Of a stretch of 62,000 nucleotides of DNA, positions 22,913 through 35,319 are shown piece after piece. Each line of letters opens with the position of its first letter. The stretch's first letter is position 1. This stretch comes from Symbiodinium natans (taxonomy: Eukaryota; Sar; Dinophyceae; Suessiales; Symbiodiniaceae): the NCBI GenBank assembly GCA_905221605.1, contig CAJNDS010002002.1, forward strand, positions 1 to 62,000, written 5' to 3'. Under the pieces are notes generated by a model, which saw nothing but the letters and a program-made list of their open reading frames with translations, was not told where the DNA came from and did not search any database. A program made the translations under genes and the position numbers.

Positions 22913-25900
22913 CCTACAACACTACTTCTATGAGGATGGTGCAAAGCCCCCGGTAAGACCCTTGCGAGGATAGATTGGATAGTCCACATCGTTTTCAAGC
23001 CTCGCAAGGCAAGAAGCTCCTCTCTCTGGCACACACTCCCCGACGTTGCGTGGCATCGAGGGTCTGGCTCTTGCCGATCATCATTCTCCTACCAGGAAAG
23101 CACACATGTCCGTGCAACGCAATCAACCTCCGCTTGGAACCCCGCTTGGAACCCCCTCGACTTTGCTTCGCTGAAGGCTCCGAGGTCAAAGCACAGCCCA
23201 ACCGTTGCCCAGCCATCGCTTAACATCTCTTACACCCGCTGCTTTCGGGGAACTCCGGGCTGTATAGCCTCAAGACTCCCCGAGTCTTCTTACCGCGCGC
23301 AGCAAAAGCTCGCAGCAGAGTAGCTTCTCTTGCATGCAAAGTTTTCATTTGCAAGACTTGGAGAGGAGCTCCTGGAGCGCCATGGGCAGGATTCATCAGC
23401 TCTTCGCGAGGGCACGCATCGCGCCGGAACCCCCCGGTATTTTTCTGCAGGCTTCAGCAGCTGACCGGTTATTTGGCAATTCTAGGATATGCCGGCACCT
23501 GTACCGGTCGCGCTCCATTCACATGCGTGAGCCTACAGCTACGGGCTCCCTCTGCGCCAACATCCCAATTGCCACAGTTGCCACCACTTGTTCCTACCTG
23601 CATGGCCCACGCTCTGGAAAAAAAGCAGCGGCCGCAAATCTCACGCGCTGACACATCACAGGTGCGAACCCAAGCAAGCTGCTGCAGTCACTGCAGTCAC
23701 CTACTGTAGTCTCAAGGGTATGAGATGGTGCGGCAAGCGCACCCAACCAGCGCCAGCTGCACAGATAGCAGCGGCAGCAACACGGTCAGTATGACCTGGC
23801 AGGGCTTTTTGGGGGTTGATAACTTGGGTTTAGGCCCAGGGCCCAGGTCACATTGCACTGCGCAGGCTCATGTCTAGCTGTTGTGGGGGTCAGCTCAACC
23901 CTGTCGGTATGACCACGAGAGTCGTGGACGCATACCTGCAGGTCACTAGCAAATTGAGCTGGGCAGTCCTCCAAAAGCGAATCCGAACAGAATCCGAGCA
24001 GACTCCATGTACTAAATGTAGCTTTCTATAGCTGAGACGCTCCATCCAGTCTCGGCTGCCCCTCCATCCAAGCCAGAAGGATGCCAGGCTCAGGAAGCTG
24101 GAGAAGAGGATCCTTATTAGAGCAAAAACCCTTCTCGCGGTTTCTCGGGGCCTCTTTCGGGGGGCTTACAGTGTACCCGTCACCAGCATGATCGGCATCA
24201 GCATCACAACCGGCGGCAGCTGCGGACACACGGAGAGCCTTCTGCAACACATATGCAGCAAGTATGCAGCAACTTGAATGGCTTGAATGGTACTGCAAGA
24301 TTGCAACTCGAGCTTCCCCCCCCGGCCTCAAGAAGAGGAGGGTACTAAACCTCAGATGCTCACACAAAGAAGGATGTAGCGTGCCCCGCGGAAAAAAGGG
24401 AATGGCATGCGTGCGTTAGGGTCCATGGTTCGGTCATTGAGCAAACTTCTTCGTCACCTGTAAGACTCGACAAACCAGACTTCATGTCACGCCACCGTGA
24501 CAGATTGCAACCCGTCACCTTGCCAACGGCCGTCCCCTTCTAGGGTTCCTAGTAGAAAGCGTTAGACACAGCGTTCCCCCTGGCGCAGCTCTCACCACAG
24601 TTCGAGGGCACCCTTCACCGCCCTCCCTTTTTCTTTTGAAGACAATAAAGATAAACTTGTGGGGGGGGGGGGGGGGGGTAGGGCGCTTTCTCAGATATTG
24701 TGGCTCCCTCACATTTTCAAACGCAACAGTTCCCGGGTCCCCGGACAGGCCCAGCGGGATCCACAAGAACAAGCTGGAGCCAATGCAGCCTCGAATTCGG
24801 TCAGAAAGAGTCAGAATAAGTCAACGTGGTACTGAGATGGAGAGAGCGTTTGCCCCGTTTCCTTCGCTCAGCGGCTCAGCAGCGGGGCGCTCTGTCTGCA
24901 ACGCTGGGTCTTGGGCTGGATGAGCACGATCGCCGTCGCAGGATGCTTAAACCACACGTCCTGGAACTTGGAAACTGAGACTGAAAATGGAGGGAGTGAG
25001 ATAAACCCGTGAAGCTCTGCTTCAAGGCCCACGCAACGCTGCAAGCCAGAAGGCCAGGAAGGGCGGCAGGTACTTCAACCAAGGCCTAAAACAGAACTGT
25101 CAGATCTTGAGGGCACTGAAAGCACTGAGCACTGGCGGAGCACCAGCCCTCTCAGCTCGGTCAGCTCGGGCCCTGAACCACGGGAGCTTCAGGTCCTCCT
25201 GAAGAGTGGCCGCCGTCAGGGGCACCTCACACGGAGGCCCTTGCTCGGAGCCCTTCCCAAGAAGGGGGTGGGATGCTGGGAAACTGACTTAAACGGCTTC
25301 TCCAAGATGACCAAACAATACCCCCAACACTCCGAGACCCCCGAATACCCCCGAGACGTCGCCACAACACAGGCCGAGGAGCTACTGCTGAACCAAAGAT
25401 GAGCACCTGGCGACCAAGCTCGAGGCTAAAGAACACTCCAGGAGAACACTGATGAACGCTGCAGGACCACTGCAAGAACATAGAGACATATAGAGACAAA
25501 CGGGTGATGAGGTTGCGTCTGCTGACCAATATGGGACGCTTGCGCCACGCTTGGGACCAACCCCCAAATGGCACCATCAGGCATTCGCAAGGCGAGCTGA
25601 GGAGAAGGAACCTCCGCACGAAAACAACACTTTTGACCCATCTTCTCTCTCCCCTTCCACTCACAAAATACAAGGCGCTCTCTGAAGCACTCCGAGGCCA
25701 GGGCCACCTCACGGTGCCCTGCAAGCGATTCCAGTAGAAGGTCCTCTCACAGAGAGAAGCCCGGCACCAGAAGCCCCCCCCTAAACCCGCGTCTCAGCGC
25801 TTCCAGATTTCACTCACTTCCTTTGCGTCATGTTGTGTTTGTTTCATTCGTTACCGTCTTCTCACTGTTTCTCATTTGTCACAGTTCATTTTGCCTCCTT

Positions 25901-28309
25901 TCGGCCTTTCTCAGCCGATTTCCTCTGTGCCGTGCGATTTGCTTTCAACTTGCCGCCCGGTCTCCAGCCGGTGCTGCTGCGCTGAAGGTAGATGGTGAAC
26001 CTTCGAAAGCAAGGCAGCAGACAATATCCCTCGAGAAGCGCCCTCGAAACTCCAAAACTTCGGAACCAGACGTGATGGCCGCCGAGATCAGCACGAAGAC
26101 CTGGCGCGCTGACGCCCAAAAGCTTGCCAAGTGCCAAGGATTCAAGGACTCCCCCTGCACCTCAAAGACAAAGAACGGGGCAAGGATGATGTAGAAGGAC
26201 CTGATAAGAAGGAGATGTTCCGGGAAGTATGGCTCTTACGGCGACCTTTTCTGGGCGGCGGACGTGTGCAGAACCTCCAAGAGCTGAAGCCACAAGAGCG
26301 TGCTACTGGAAATCAAGGACCTGAGAAAGACATCGCCATCTCGCGCACGAAAGCCGCTGTCTTCAACGAGCCTCACTGAAGAGGACTCGCCGAGGACTCG
26401 CCGGACGCTCCCCTCCGAGACCCGTGCAAGCAGAAGAGGCAGTGGCCGAAGCGCACGAGGAAGTAGTTCAGGGCACGACTCGGAAAGAGATCGACACATG
26501 TTGTGAGGACTGAACGTCTGCTGAAGCTTAAACCTCTTCGTCACCACAAGTCGCCATGTCTCACTTACGTCACACTATGTCACTGGCGCAGGACTTATCA
26601 CGGTGTGTTCCAAGCTATGTAGAAAAAACGACGAGAAAGGGATGACATGGCAAGGATGCCAAGTGCAAAAACAATCCGAAGACTTCTTCTTGGAAATGAC
26701 TTCTTCAAGTGTGCAGAGGAATATTCAGCAGCTACTTCTCTGGACTTGGGCTCTGGCAGCCGCCGCTGCTTGCGCTCCTGCTCACGTGCCTCTTCCAAGG
26801 TGCCCGGGTGGCGAAAGCGAAGGCTACACGCTACGTCGAAAGCTCTGTCCCCTCAAAACTCTCAAACGAAAGAAAACCTTTGCAAGGTCTTGAGTCACGT
26901 CTTGTCTCCTGTCAGCTCTTGTAAGAGCTTGCTTCTCCTTTGCACACTTCTAAGCCCATATGAAGAGACTGTAGAGAACAGCCGAGCGTCGGAGTGGAAT
27001 TCCCCTTTCCCTTCCCCCTCCTTGGTCTTCAGACTTCACACGAATTGAAGACCACGTTCCCGTGGCATCCTCCCACAATTCCTTCAATTCCTGGGCGACC
27101 AAGCTGACAAACCCAAGCGACGCCTGCTCCCCACGTTGTTGCAGCTCGTTTCGGGCCTATGAGCTGTCAAGAGAGCCCGATGACAGACACAAAGCACAAC
27201 AACCGCAACAACTGGTCTGGGACTGTGGCTATTTCCAAGTCCAGTAGATGCTCACGACCTGAGGCACGCTTGCCGCGGAGACAATGCTTTGGCCAGGGTC
27301 AGGCCTCCCAAAAAAGACCTGAAACCTGAGATCTTGTAAGTGTCCCCAGTCCCCAGCGGGTCCCCCATGTGTTTCCACCCTGCGTTCGCCAAGCTTGCGG
27401 CGCTTGAAAACGTACAGCTGGCGAGGATGGAACTGTTGATGCATGGCCTTGGAGAAGTTGACTCACGTCTTCAGTCTCTGAATCTTTCTGAAGTCATGAG
27501 ATAAAGCCGAGGGAGACTGCCTGAGACGGCCAGCGAAAAGGCATCAAAGGCTCTGGCCATCCATGTCAGCAGCATCGCTCTGTGCGTAAACGATGCCTGC
27601 GCATGTCTCGGATGCATTCCGTTGACGGAGCTGCGTGGAATGCTGCAGGCTCTCCGCGAAACTCTGGGAAAGACGGAAAGACAGAGACGAGGCACGCTGA
27701 AGTCGTTGCGCAGCAGCATCTGCCACAGCTCGGGATGCTCCGACCTGGTACTCTGACTTTGGCAGGGCCCCCATATTTACTGGCACAGAGAGAGAAAGAG
27801 AGAAAGAGAGAGAGAGAGCGGGAGAGAGAGAGAGAGAGCGAATGAGAGAGAAAGAGCCTAATGAGCAAAACACAAACAAAAAGGGGCCCTCGCAGCTTTG
27901 ACATCCTCTGGCAGGCAGAGCTGACGCATCCTGGTGGGGGTGCGCTTCTTGTTTCTTCGCTCGGCGCTCCTTTGGTCTCTGCATCTCTGCATCTCTGCAT
28001 CTCTGCATCTCTGCATCTCTGCATCTCTGCATCTCGCTCTCTGTTTAACGCGACCCATCTCCTGACAGCTCGGTGGCTTCCAGGTTCCCCAAGACTCGTT
28101 GCCAGCACCTGCAGGGCATCAACAGCCGCGCTCCCCAAAAAGTTTGATATCCCCCGGAAACTTCCCCCCGAAAACCCCTAGATTCCACCTTAGGTGACCC
28201 CCCCAACAAATTGCTCCTTTCATTCGCAGCACTGGTGTCAAGGCGGCCAAGGCACTCATCCGGCAAGGTCTCCAATCGCCTCTTCGGAGCCTTAACATGG
28301 GAGGTAGAG

Positions 28310-28344
<35 letters not shown>

Positions 28345-29470
28345 CGCGCGCGCTCTGTTTTGATTGAGATTCCTCACAACTGTTTTCAGCTCCACACAGG
28401 CGGACGGAGTGCGTCTTTGGCACCTCCAAAGACGCAGAGTCTCCCCCAGTGTACCCCCCGAAAGCCCTGACAGCCCCAAAGACCCTCCACCGATGTTCTG
28501 GCCTCCTGCGGTCGCCATGTGACTACCGCGTCACCCTATAAGGCCCCTTCTGCTGAATTGTGACTCCGCACTGCAGTCTGTTGCGCTGAGCAGTGGAGAG
28601 CTGCTGCATGCCAGGAGAGGAAGCGCTCTTGCCAGGTGCTTGCTCGGTGCCTCGTATCTGCCTCGAGTTTGGTTTTGGGGTAGTTCCCCTTGTAAGTCTT
28701 GTAGGATTCTGTATAAGGCCTTCAACCACTTCACGCTTCCCAAAAGGCGGCGGCGCTCAAAACGGTTGCCTAGAGACCCACTTCAGAGAGTCTTCCGGAC
28801 AGACATGCGCAGATATGTCCCCCCTTCTCTGAGTATAAGACACACCCAATATATCAGCATGCCAAAAGACGCCCTTCCTCCCCAGGCGTGCGGAGTCGTG
28901 TTCTCCCTTTTGCTGTCCCGCTCTCCAAAGACCGAAAAGGTGTGAGACGCTTTCTGGAGAGCTCCTAGTTTCAGGGTACTCTCTGAATTTCCTAGAGAGT
29001 GAGACGGGTGAGAATGAGTTGGTGCTGGATGGGGACAAGACATACTTACTCCCCCCCTGCTGCTTCTACTATAAGTTGCACTACAAGAAGGCAAAATCCT
29101 ATGCGTAGTTTTTTGGTATGGAGGTGCTCTAAGAGGCTCCTTAGAAAGGACTCGACTAAGCCAAGTTGTCCGGCTCCAGGAAGAGCCGCCGGGAGCGGCG
29201 GAAGGCCCTCTCGAAGCGCTGCAGCGTCGCCACGAAGGCCTCGTCCTTGTCCAAGGCCGGGTCGATGTGCTCCAACGTGGTCTTCAGAGACATCCTCGGG
29301 AAGAGAGGAGCGACCGACAACTTTTTTGAAGCGGCTGGCAAGCTACCTGATCTGACTTTCCCCCCAAGAGCCAGCTTCTCAACAGGAGTCATGGGCTGAA
29401 ACAACTCTTCTATCTCTTCTATCTCCCTGGCCATTCCTTGCAGAGACACCTGTGCCTCTCACCATGCTCA
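22910..29470. other. Sparse stretch with one convincing exon; otherwise introns, spacers and microsatellites
   Basis: At about 25,150-25,262 the minus strand reads PCEVPLTAATLQEDLKLPWF and RARADRAERAG, which looks like a real exon. A possible helical exon lies near 28,200-28,300. Simple repeats: (GA)n at 27,785-27,850, the 8-nt unit TCTGCATC repeated about seven times at 27,976-28,036, and TG/CG repeats at 28,309-28,352. The rest shows no family I recognise. Confidence 0.4.
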
Positions 29471-29549
29471 CATCTTGCTTGCCAAGCAGCAGCATGTCCT
29501 TCAGGTTTTCGAAGGCGCTGAGAAGCTCGTTTGCATGGTCTGCTGCTTT
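29156..29549 (-). CDS. Exons of an alpha-helical protein of unknown function
   Basis: Exon 29,549-29,472 (78 nt) follows CAG and ends at a GTGAGC donor; it encodes ADHANELLSAFENLKDMLLL. It joins in phase to exon 29,395-29,357 (39 nt, PMTPVEKLALGGK) behind a TTGTTTCAG acceptor, giving a 76-nt GT-AG intron. A third block, about 29,300-29,160, reads LKTTLEHIDPALDKDEAF and LQRFERAFRRSRRLFLEPDN before an in-frame TAG at 29,156; its acceptor is unresolved. The composition is strongly helical, but I do not recognise the family. Foldback element copy 2 starts just 75 bp upstream of the first exon, so it sits in an intron or in the spacer before it. Confidence 0.5.
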
Positions 29550-29614
29550 CTGTGCGAGGTCGCCTCACCCAAAGTGTGACAAGACATGCTTCGGAACGGA
29601 GATTCGCCGCCAAT

Positions 29615-29623
29615 CTGCAGAGC
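29615..29623 (+). repeat. Left target-site duplication of foldback copy 2
   Basis: CTGCAGAGC, matched by CTGCAGAAC at 32,215-32,223 (8 of 9 identical). Confidence 0.6.
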
Positions 29624-29899
29624 GGGTGGAGTTTTTTTTGGGGTCTTTTTTTTTTTTTTTGGCCGTTTTTTTTTTTGGTCGATTTTCTTGGTTTTCTCTA
29701 GGAAAAACCCTACTTTCCTTAAATTTTGGACGGATTTTCTGTCATTTCCCTTAGGTTTTCGTTGGTTTTTCATGGGGAAAAACCTATTTTTTTACATTTT
29801 GGACGGATTTCCTGTAATTTCCCTTAGGTTTTCCTTGGTTTTCCTAGGGGGAAAACCCTATTTTCCTTACATTTTGGACAGATATCCTGTCATTTCCTT

Positions 29900-31845
29900 C
29901 GTTTCTTGGGCTTTGAAGCACGCTTGGTACGGCTTAAAAGAAGCGGGGGGGGTTGGGGGGGGGGGGCGCAGCCCCCCCACTTGCAAACACCTCTTGGGCT
30001 TTGAAGCACGCTCTGCGCGGCTTCCAAAAAAAAAGAGCGGGGGGGTTGGGGGGGGTCTCACACGATGCTTTTCAACTAGTTTCTTGGGCTTTGAAGCAAG
30101 CTTGGTACGACTTAAAAGAAGCGGGGGGGGTTGGGGGAAAACACAGCCCCGCTCCCCCATTTGCAAACACCCTGCTCACATGACGGGTGTCAACAAGTTT
30201 CTTGGGCTTTGAAGCACGCTCGGCACGGTTTGAAAAAAAACGAGGTTTTCGTTGGTTTTTCCTAAGGAAACCCTCTTCTGATTACATTTTGGACGGATTT
30301 CGTCAAACGTCAAAGCGTACGTTGCTTTTCCTTAGTTTGTCCTAGGGAAAACCCTATTTGGTTCGTTTTCTTGGCTTCTATCATTCCCTCTACATTTTCA
30401 TCGGATTCATACTTTTTGTTCAACTAGTTTCTCGAGCTTTGAAGTACGCTTGGTACGGCTTAAAAGAAGCGGGGGGGCGCAGCCCCCCCCCCCCATTTGC
30501 AAACACCCTGCTCACATGATGGGTGTCAACAAGTTTCTCGGGCTTCGAAGCACGCTCTGCACGGCTTAAAAAAGCGGGGGGGCTGGGGCTTTGAAGCACG
30601 CTTGGTACAGCTTAAAAGAAGCGGGGGGGTTGGGGGGGCTGTGCCCCCCATTTGCAAACACCCTGCTCACATGATGGGTTTCAACTACTTTCTTGCGCTT
30701 TGGCTGAAAAAAAGCGGGGGGGTTGGGGGGGGCGCAGCCCCCCCCATTTGCAAACACAATGCTCACACGATGTTTTTCAACTAGTTTCTTGGGCTGCCCT
30801 TGGGCTTAGAAGCACGCTTGGTACGGCTTAAAAAAAGCGGGGGGGTTGGGGGGGGGGCGCAGCCCCCCCCCATTTGCAAACACCCTGCTCACATGATGGG
30901 TGTCAACAAGTTTCTTGGGCTTTGAAGCGCGCTCTGCACGGCTTAAAAAAAAAGAAAAAGCGGGGGGGTTGGGGGGGGCGCAGCCCCCCCCATTTGCAAA
31001 CACAATGCTCACACGATGCTTTTCAACTTGTTTCTTGGGCTTTGAAGCACGCTTGGTACAGCTTGAAAGAAGCGGGGTTCTGCAAACACCCTGCTCACAT
31101 GATGCGTTTCAACCAGTTTCTTGGGCATCGGCTGAAAAAAAGCGGGGGGTTGGGGGGGGCGCAGCCCCCCCCATTTGCAAACACAATGCTCACACGATGT
31201 TTTTCAACTAGTTTCTTGGGCTTTGAACGGCTTAAAAGAAGCGGGGGGGGGTTGGGGGGTCTGCGCCCCCCATTTGCAAACACCCTGCTCACATGATGGG
31301 TGTCAACAAGTTTCTTGGGCTTTGAAGCGCGCTCTGCACGGCTTAAAAAAGCGGGGGGGTTGGGGGGGGCGCAGCCCCCCCCATTTGCAAACACAATGCT
31401 CACACGATGCTTTTCAACTAGTTTCTTGGGCTTTGAAGCACGCTTGGTACGGCTTAAAAGAAGCGGGGTTGGGGGGGCTGCAAACACCCTGCTCACATGA
31501 TGGGTTTCAACAGTTTCTTGGGCTTCGGCTGAAAAAAAGCGGGGGGGTTGGGGGGGGCGCAGCCCCCCCCATTTGCAAACACAATGCTCACACGATGTTT
31601 TTCAACTAGTTTCTTGGGCTTTGAACGGCTTAAAAGAAGCGGGGGGGGTTGGGGGGTCTGCGCCCCCCATTTGCAAACACCCTGCTCACATGATGGGTGT
31701 CAACAAGTTTCTTGGGCTTTGAAGCACGCTCAGCACGGCTTAAAAAAAAGCGGGGGGGTTGGGGGGGGGCGCAGCCGCCCCCATTTGCAAACACAATGCT
31801 CACACGATGTTTTTCAACTAGTTTCTTGGGCTTCGAAGCACGCTT
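29900..31845 (+). repeat. Tandem array of ~110-bp G/C-hairpin units (copy 2)
   Basis: About 16 units of the two forms described for copy 1, some shortened (for example the unit at about 31,060-31,100 lacks its hairpin). Confidence 0.85.
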
Positions 31846-31847
31846 CC

Positions 31848-32016
31848 TTTCTTCCTTCCTTGCTTCCTTCCTTTCTTCCTTCCTTTCTTCCTTCCTTGCT
31901 TCCTTCCTTTCTTCCTTCCCTCCTTTCTTCCTTCCTTCCTTCCTTCCTTCCTTCCTTGTTTTCTTCCTTTCTTTCTTCCTTCCTTCCTTCCTTCCTTTCG
32001 TTCCTTCTTTCCTTCT
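31848..32016 (+). repeat. CTTC/CTTT pyrimidine tract of foldback element copy 2
   Basis: Counterpart of 20,894-21,052 with small length differences. Confidence 0.9.
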
Positions 32017-32214
32017 AAAACCTACCAGAAATAACGCTTTCCTATGAAACCACAGAGAAATTACTGTTTTTCGTACGAAAAACCACGAAAATGCATCAAA
32101 TCCTTTAAAAATATGGAGGGAATGGTGGTTTTCTTAGGAAAAACCAAGAAAATCGACCAAAAAAATAAAAAAAGGCCCAACAAAAAAAAAAAGACCCAAA
32201 AAAATAGGCCCTCC

Positions 32215-32223
32215 CTGCAGAAC
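32215..32223 (+). repeat. Right target-site duplication of foldback copy 2
   Basis: CTGCAGAAC; see 29,615-29,623. Confidence 0.6.
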
Positions 32224-32517
32224 TCTGGGGGGGGCAACATTTGCGATAACGCAAAATGCCAGTGGAAGTCTAAATCTGATCCAATGTGAGTTCCGGCCTC
32301 GCGGGTTGCCCTCACGGTGCGTGTTCGCCTCCCCTGAGGTGCCCAGCCTGAGCACAGCCACCCCCAAAAAAAGCCACCTTCTCAAAGAGTCCCTGGGCAC
32401 TTTCAGACCTGCGGGCCTGCGTGAGTCGTGAGTCCACACACTTCAGAGGAAGGGCCACTTTGCCACACTCTTTTCCTCCCCTTTTCAGAACCCTCTCTTA
32501 TAGCAGTTCTCTCTCTA

Positions 32518-34669
32518 AAAAACTCCTCTTGGAAGCCGGGGCGCAGCTTGAAGGCGTAGCTCTCTAAGGGCACGCCCTGCCCCTCTCGCGGGGCCAGGGC
32601 GTGGGAGCCCAGCAGCGTCGAGGCCTCCGCGGCGCTGACCTCGCCCAGACGTACTGCGCTTCATTTTTTTGTGCATGTAGAGACACTCGATATGCAGCTT
32701 TGTAATATGTGTATATATATATATAGATATATGTATATATGTATACATATACTCCAATATGGGTATGTATGTATTCATACATCACGTACGGTACTGAGGG
32801 GTGTATATGTGCATATACAATGAACATATCTATAGATGTTCGTGTTTAACTAAGCGGTTGCCCACCTGGTGGTCCGGGAAGAGGACGTTGGGCGCCTTGG
32901 ACAGCGTCTCCAGCAGGTAGGGCTGGCTCGGGCTCTGTGGGCTCTTCTCCATCTTCTCCCCCCGGAGCGACAGCACGTGGTCCATCAGCAGGAGTAGCCG
33001 CGCGTCGTGGTCCTCCACAAAGCTACCAGGTTCTGACTTCCTTCCGACTTCTACTGCCTCTACCCTCACCGCGCAGACATATTTGCTCTGAGCCTGCTTC
33101 ATCCGAAAGAATCTGCGACAAGAGTCTTGAATTCAAGGGATCACGATGAATCGTGTCACGAACCACTATTGTTGTGACGGGCGCGGGTCATGTACAGACT
33201 GAAAATCATGAAATAATAAAATAGAGAAATGCTTGCGAGAAAACTGAGAGAACAATTGCGAGAAAATTGCAAGCAGTTTCCGACCAGTAGATAGAACATT
33301 GTAAGGAATCTGCAGGAAATTAGCCGGAATTTTGTGAGGAAATTGTGAGAAAATTGAGCGTTTCAGGCTCTTGTGCAATCGTTCTCTAAATTCTCGCTAA
33401 TTTCTCTTTGATTTCTTGCTTATTTCTCGCTAAGTTCTTGCTAATTTCTTGCTATTTCCCTCGGAAAACCATCGAACCCGAGAAAACAAGAGATTTTGGG
33501 ACTAGACGGATCTTAGTGGGAGATTTGCAAGAAAATAGTGAGAAATTAGCAAGAATGTAGAGAGAAAATTGCGAAATTAGAGGAGGCATCGTATAGATTT
33601 GGAGGGAAGCACGGGGTGGCCATAGCCGCTCACAAAAAAATCACTAGCCGAAAAAAGGACAAGATCACAAATCTGCTTGCAAAACAAACGCTAACAAACT
33701 ACTAATTAAGTCCTAGGATGCGCCCCCAGTCTGTACATGGAATGAACGTCACAACACTATTGTCACAAGTTCGTCAGAACTGCTGACTGTAACAGGCGCG
33801 CGCCCATGGCGAGAAGTTGCACACCTAAGGTTCACACGCCGCAGTGCTAAGCTGGCCAGACGGTGGACACAAGCACATATCCTGGTTCGGCTCGAATCCA
33901 CTTGATCCACTTGCCTTCTATCCAGAAGAGCAACACCCCAGTTCTGACTTGGCTCGAAGACCGCTTCATCACATTTTTCGTGATGCGCCACAGTTGCTGC
34001 AGTATCCCGCTGCTCGAGGAGGGGGGAGAAAGCTCTTGGCCCTCATATGCCAACCTCTGTGTTTTGGCGGGGGGTTTTTGCGCGCGGGTCCTTCTCCCGC
34101 TTGTTGGACGGCAGCACGGAGGCTGCCAGCTCCCCAAATGCGTGGACGAAGCCCTCGAGGCACTTCAAGGTGATGGCCTGCCACGCAGCGTGTCAAAAAG
34201 AAGCTCTCACACGAAGGATCCAAACTTCAAAAAGAGCTGAAGAGCTTCTAAGCACACGTGATGACTTGACTTAGCTAAGAGCACTCTGAGACTCTGAGCC
34301 CGTTTCTACACGCAAGAGACCGGAGATGGGGTGATTGGGGGCCTTCTGGTGCTGCACCCGAGGCCAAGGCAGAAGCCGCTCCTTGGTTGGAGTGTTCTGA
34401 AAAATTCACAAGACATCTGCGCTCTTGCAAGCCTTCAAGGGCCGAGGCCCTCAAGAAACATGAAAAGCGGCTGAAGAGACAGAGCATGAGAGAGCACTCT
34501 GCTCTTCGTTTCCCTCGCGAATTTGTGGCAACAGACACAGGCGGAGAAAAAAGGCAGCAAGCAGCAGCCCACTCTCTCGCTGGATTCTTGCAATAAGCGG
34601 AGCGTCCTTCTCTGCCGAAACGATCAACGGCTCCAGCGCCAGGATGGCTTTCACGGAGGGCTGCAGCGC
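32518..34669 (-). CDS. Exons of an alpha-helical protein of unknown function
   Basis: Four well-supported minus-strand exons. (1) 34,669-34,573 (97 nt): VKAILALEPLIVSAEKDAPL, acceptor AG|GCG, donor GTGGGC. (2) 34,177 to about 34,070: AITLKCLEGFVHAFGELAAS, acceptor GGCAG. (3) 33,022-32,866 (157 nt): FVEDHDARLLLLMDHVLSLR, acceptor TAG, donor GTGGGC. (4) 32,639 to about 32,518: STLLGSHALAPREGQGVPLE and YAFKLRPGFQEEF. Exons 3 and 4 join in phase 0 (DHQ|VSAAEAS). The hAT-like insertion lies between exons 2 and 3. The helical, leucine-rich pattern could suit a HEAT-like scaffold, but that is a guess; I do not recognise the family. It may be one gene with the exons at 35.3-38.9 kb. Confidence 0.5.
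32696..32785 (+). repeat. TA-rich microsatellite
   Basis: (TATA)n and GTATATA units just upstream of the 32.6-kb exon, in its intron. Confidence 0.8.
33164..33171 (+). repeat. Left 8-bp target-site duplication
   Basis: CACTATTG, repeated exactly at 33,755-33,762. Confidence 0.85.
33172..33754. mobile_element. Non-autonomous hAT-like DNA element (583 bp)
   Basis: The left end begins TTGTGACG, then after about 11 variable bases CATGTACAGACTG; the right end is the reverse complement of the same pattern. A perfect 8-bp duplication, CACTATTG, flanks it. Eight-base duplications are typical of hAT elements; P and a few other superfamilies also make them. The interior is A/T-rich with degenerate GAGAAATTAGCAAG and CTTGCTAATTTCTCGC motifs in opposite orientation, and no transposase. 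It sits in an intron of the minus-strand helical gene. Confidence 0.75.
33755..33762 (+). repeat. Right 8-bp target-site duplication
   Basis: CACTATTG; see 33,164-33,171. Confidence 0.85.
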
Positions 34670-35319
34670 CTCTTATTGTTCAGAAGCATTGTGGAGTTCT
34701 CCCAAAAAACGGCTTCTCGAAGGGCGTAATAACAGGCTTTTTGTTTGCCCATCGCCACTCGTTTGTGAGGAGAAGAGGTTCTGAGAAGGTTCTGTGTTTG
34801 GGTCTTCTGTCGCATTCGTGGCCGGTTTGCATGTTTCGTGTCGACTTCCTTCTCGTTTTGGATGCATCGCGGCCCGTCGCATGCGTTCGCTCACACCAAG
34901 CCTGACTAAAAGGCATGGGTGCACATGTGGAAAGATCCGGCGCGAAGCTATCATACCGGTAGCCATCACCCGCTGAGGTGCGAGGTAGAGCCCTGCGGCG
35001 AGCTGCGCGACCCGATGCGATGCGCGAGCTCTGTCCACATCTGTCCACTCCCTGCCCCCGAAAGCCAGTCGCCTCAACAGCGTGAACTTCTCTGTTCCGA
35101 AGCCACGCTGACCTCCGAGCACCGCAAAGCATGCTCAGAGCCACAGTTCGCTTGCACAGTCCTGCGGAGTCCTACGCACTACGCACGGGAAATGCAGAAA
35201 GGAAGCCGGAGAAAAGGGTCCGGTCGTTGAGGGACATGTTCATAAACATGACACTAACATGACCCACACACACATGATCACACATGCGAAGCCAGGTAGC
35301 TCCCAAGCATGCCAGGCAC

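Larger units (their letters stand above)
29624..32214 (+). mobile_element. Large foldback-like repetitive element, copy 2
   Basis: Same orientation and same order of parts as 17,895-21,238, but with about 16 hairpin units instead of 23. The left arm (29,624-29,710) and right arm (32,125-32,214) are inverted repeats: TTGGTCGATTTTCTTGGTTT on the left matches AAACCAAGAAAATCGACCAA on the right. A near-perfect 9-bp duplication flanks it, which argues for insertion as a unit. The copy difference is in unit number, so the array expands or contracts after insertion. There is no coding capacity, so it must be non-autonomous or not a transposon at all. Confidence 0.7.

Noticed and set aside
27544-28138. 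Frames with repeated RDAEMQRC
   Set aside because: The 8-nt unit TCTGCATC gives an 8-residue repeat in every frame; it is a simple repeat.
29450-29471. A 22-nt intron between GTGAGC and GCACAG
   Set aside because: Too short for a nuclear spliceosomal intron here; using the TTGTTTCAG acceptor at 29,396-29,404 gives a normal 76-nt intron with the frame kept.
18170-31845. CRISPR-like regular repeat array
   Set aside because: Units are long and near-identical throughout, with no unique spacers, and the host is a eukaryote.
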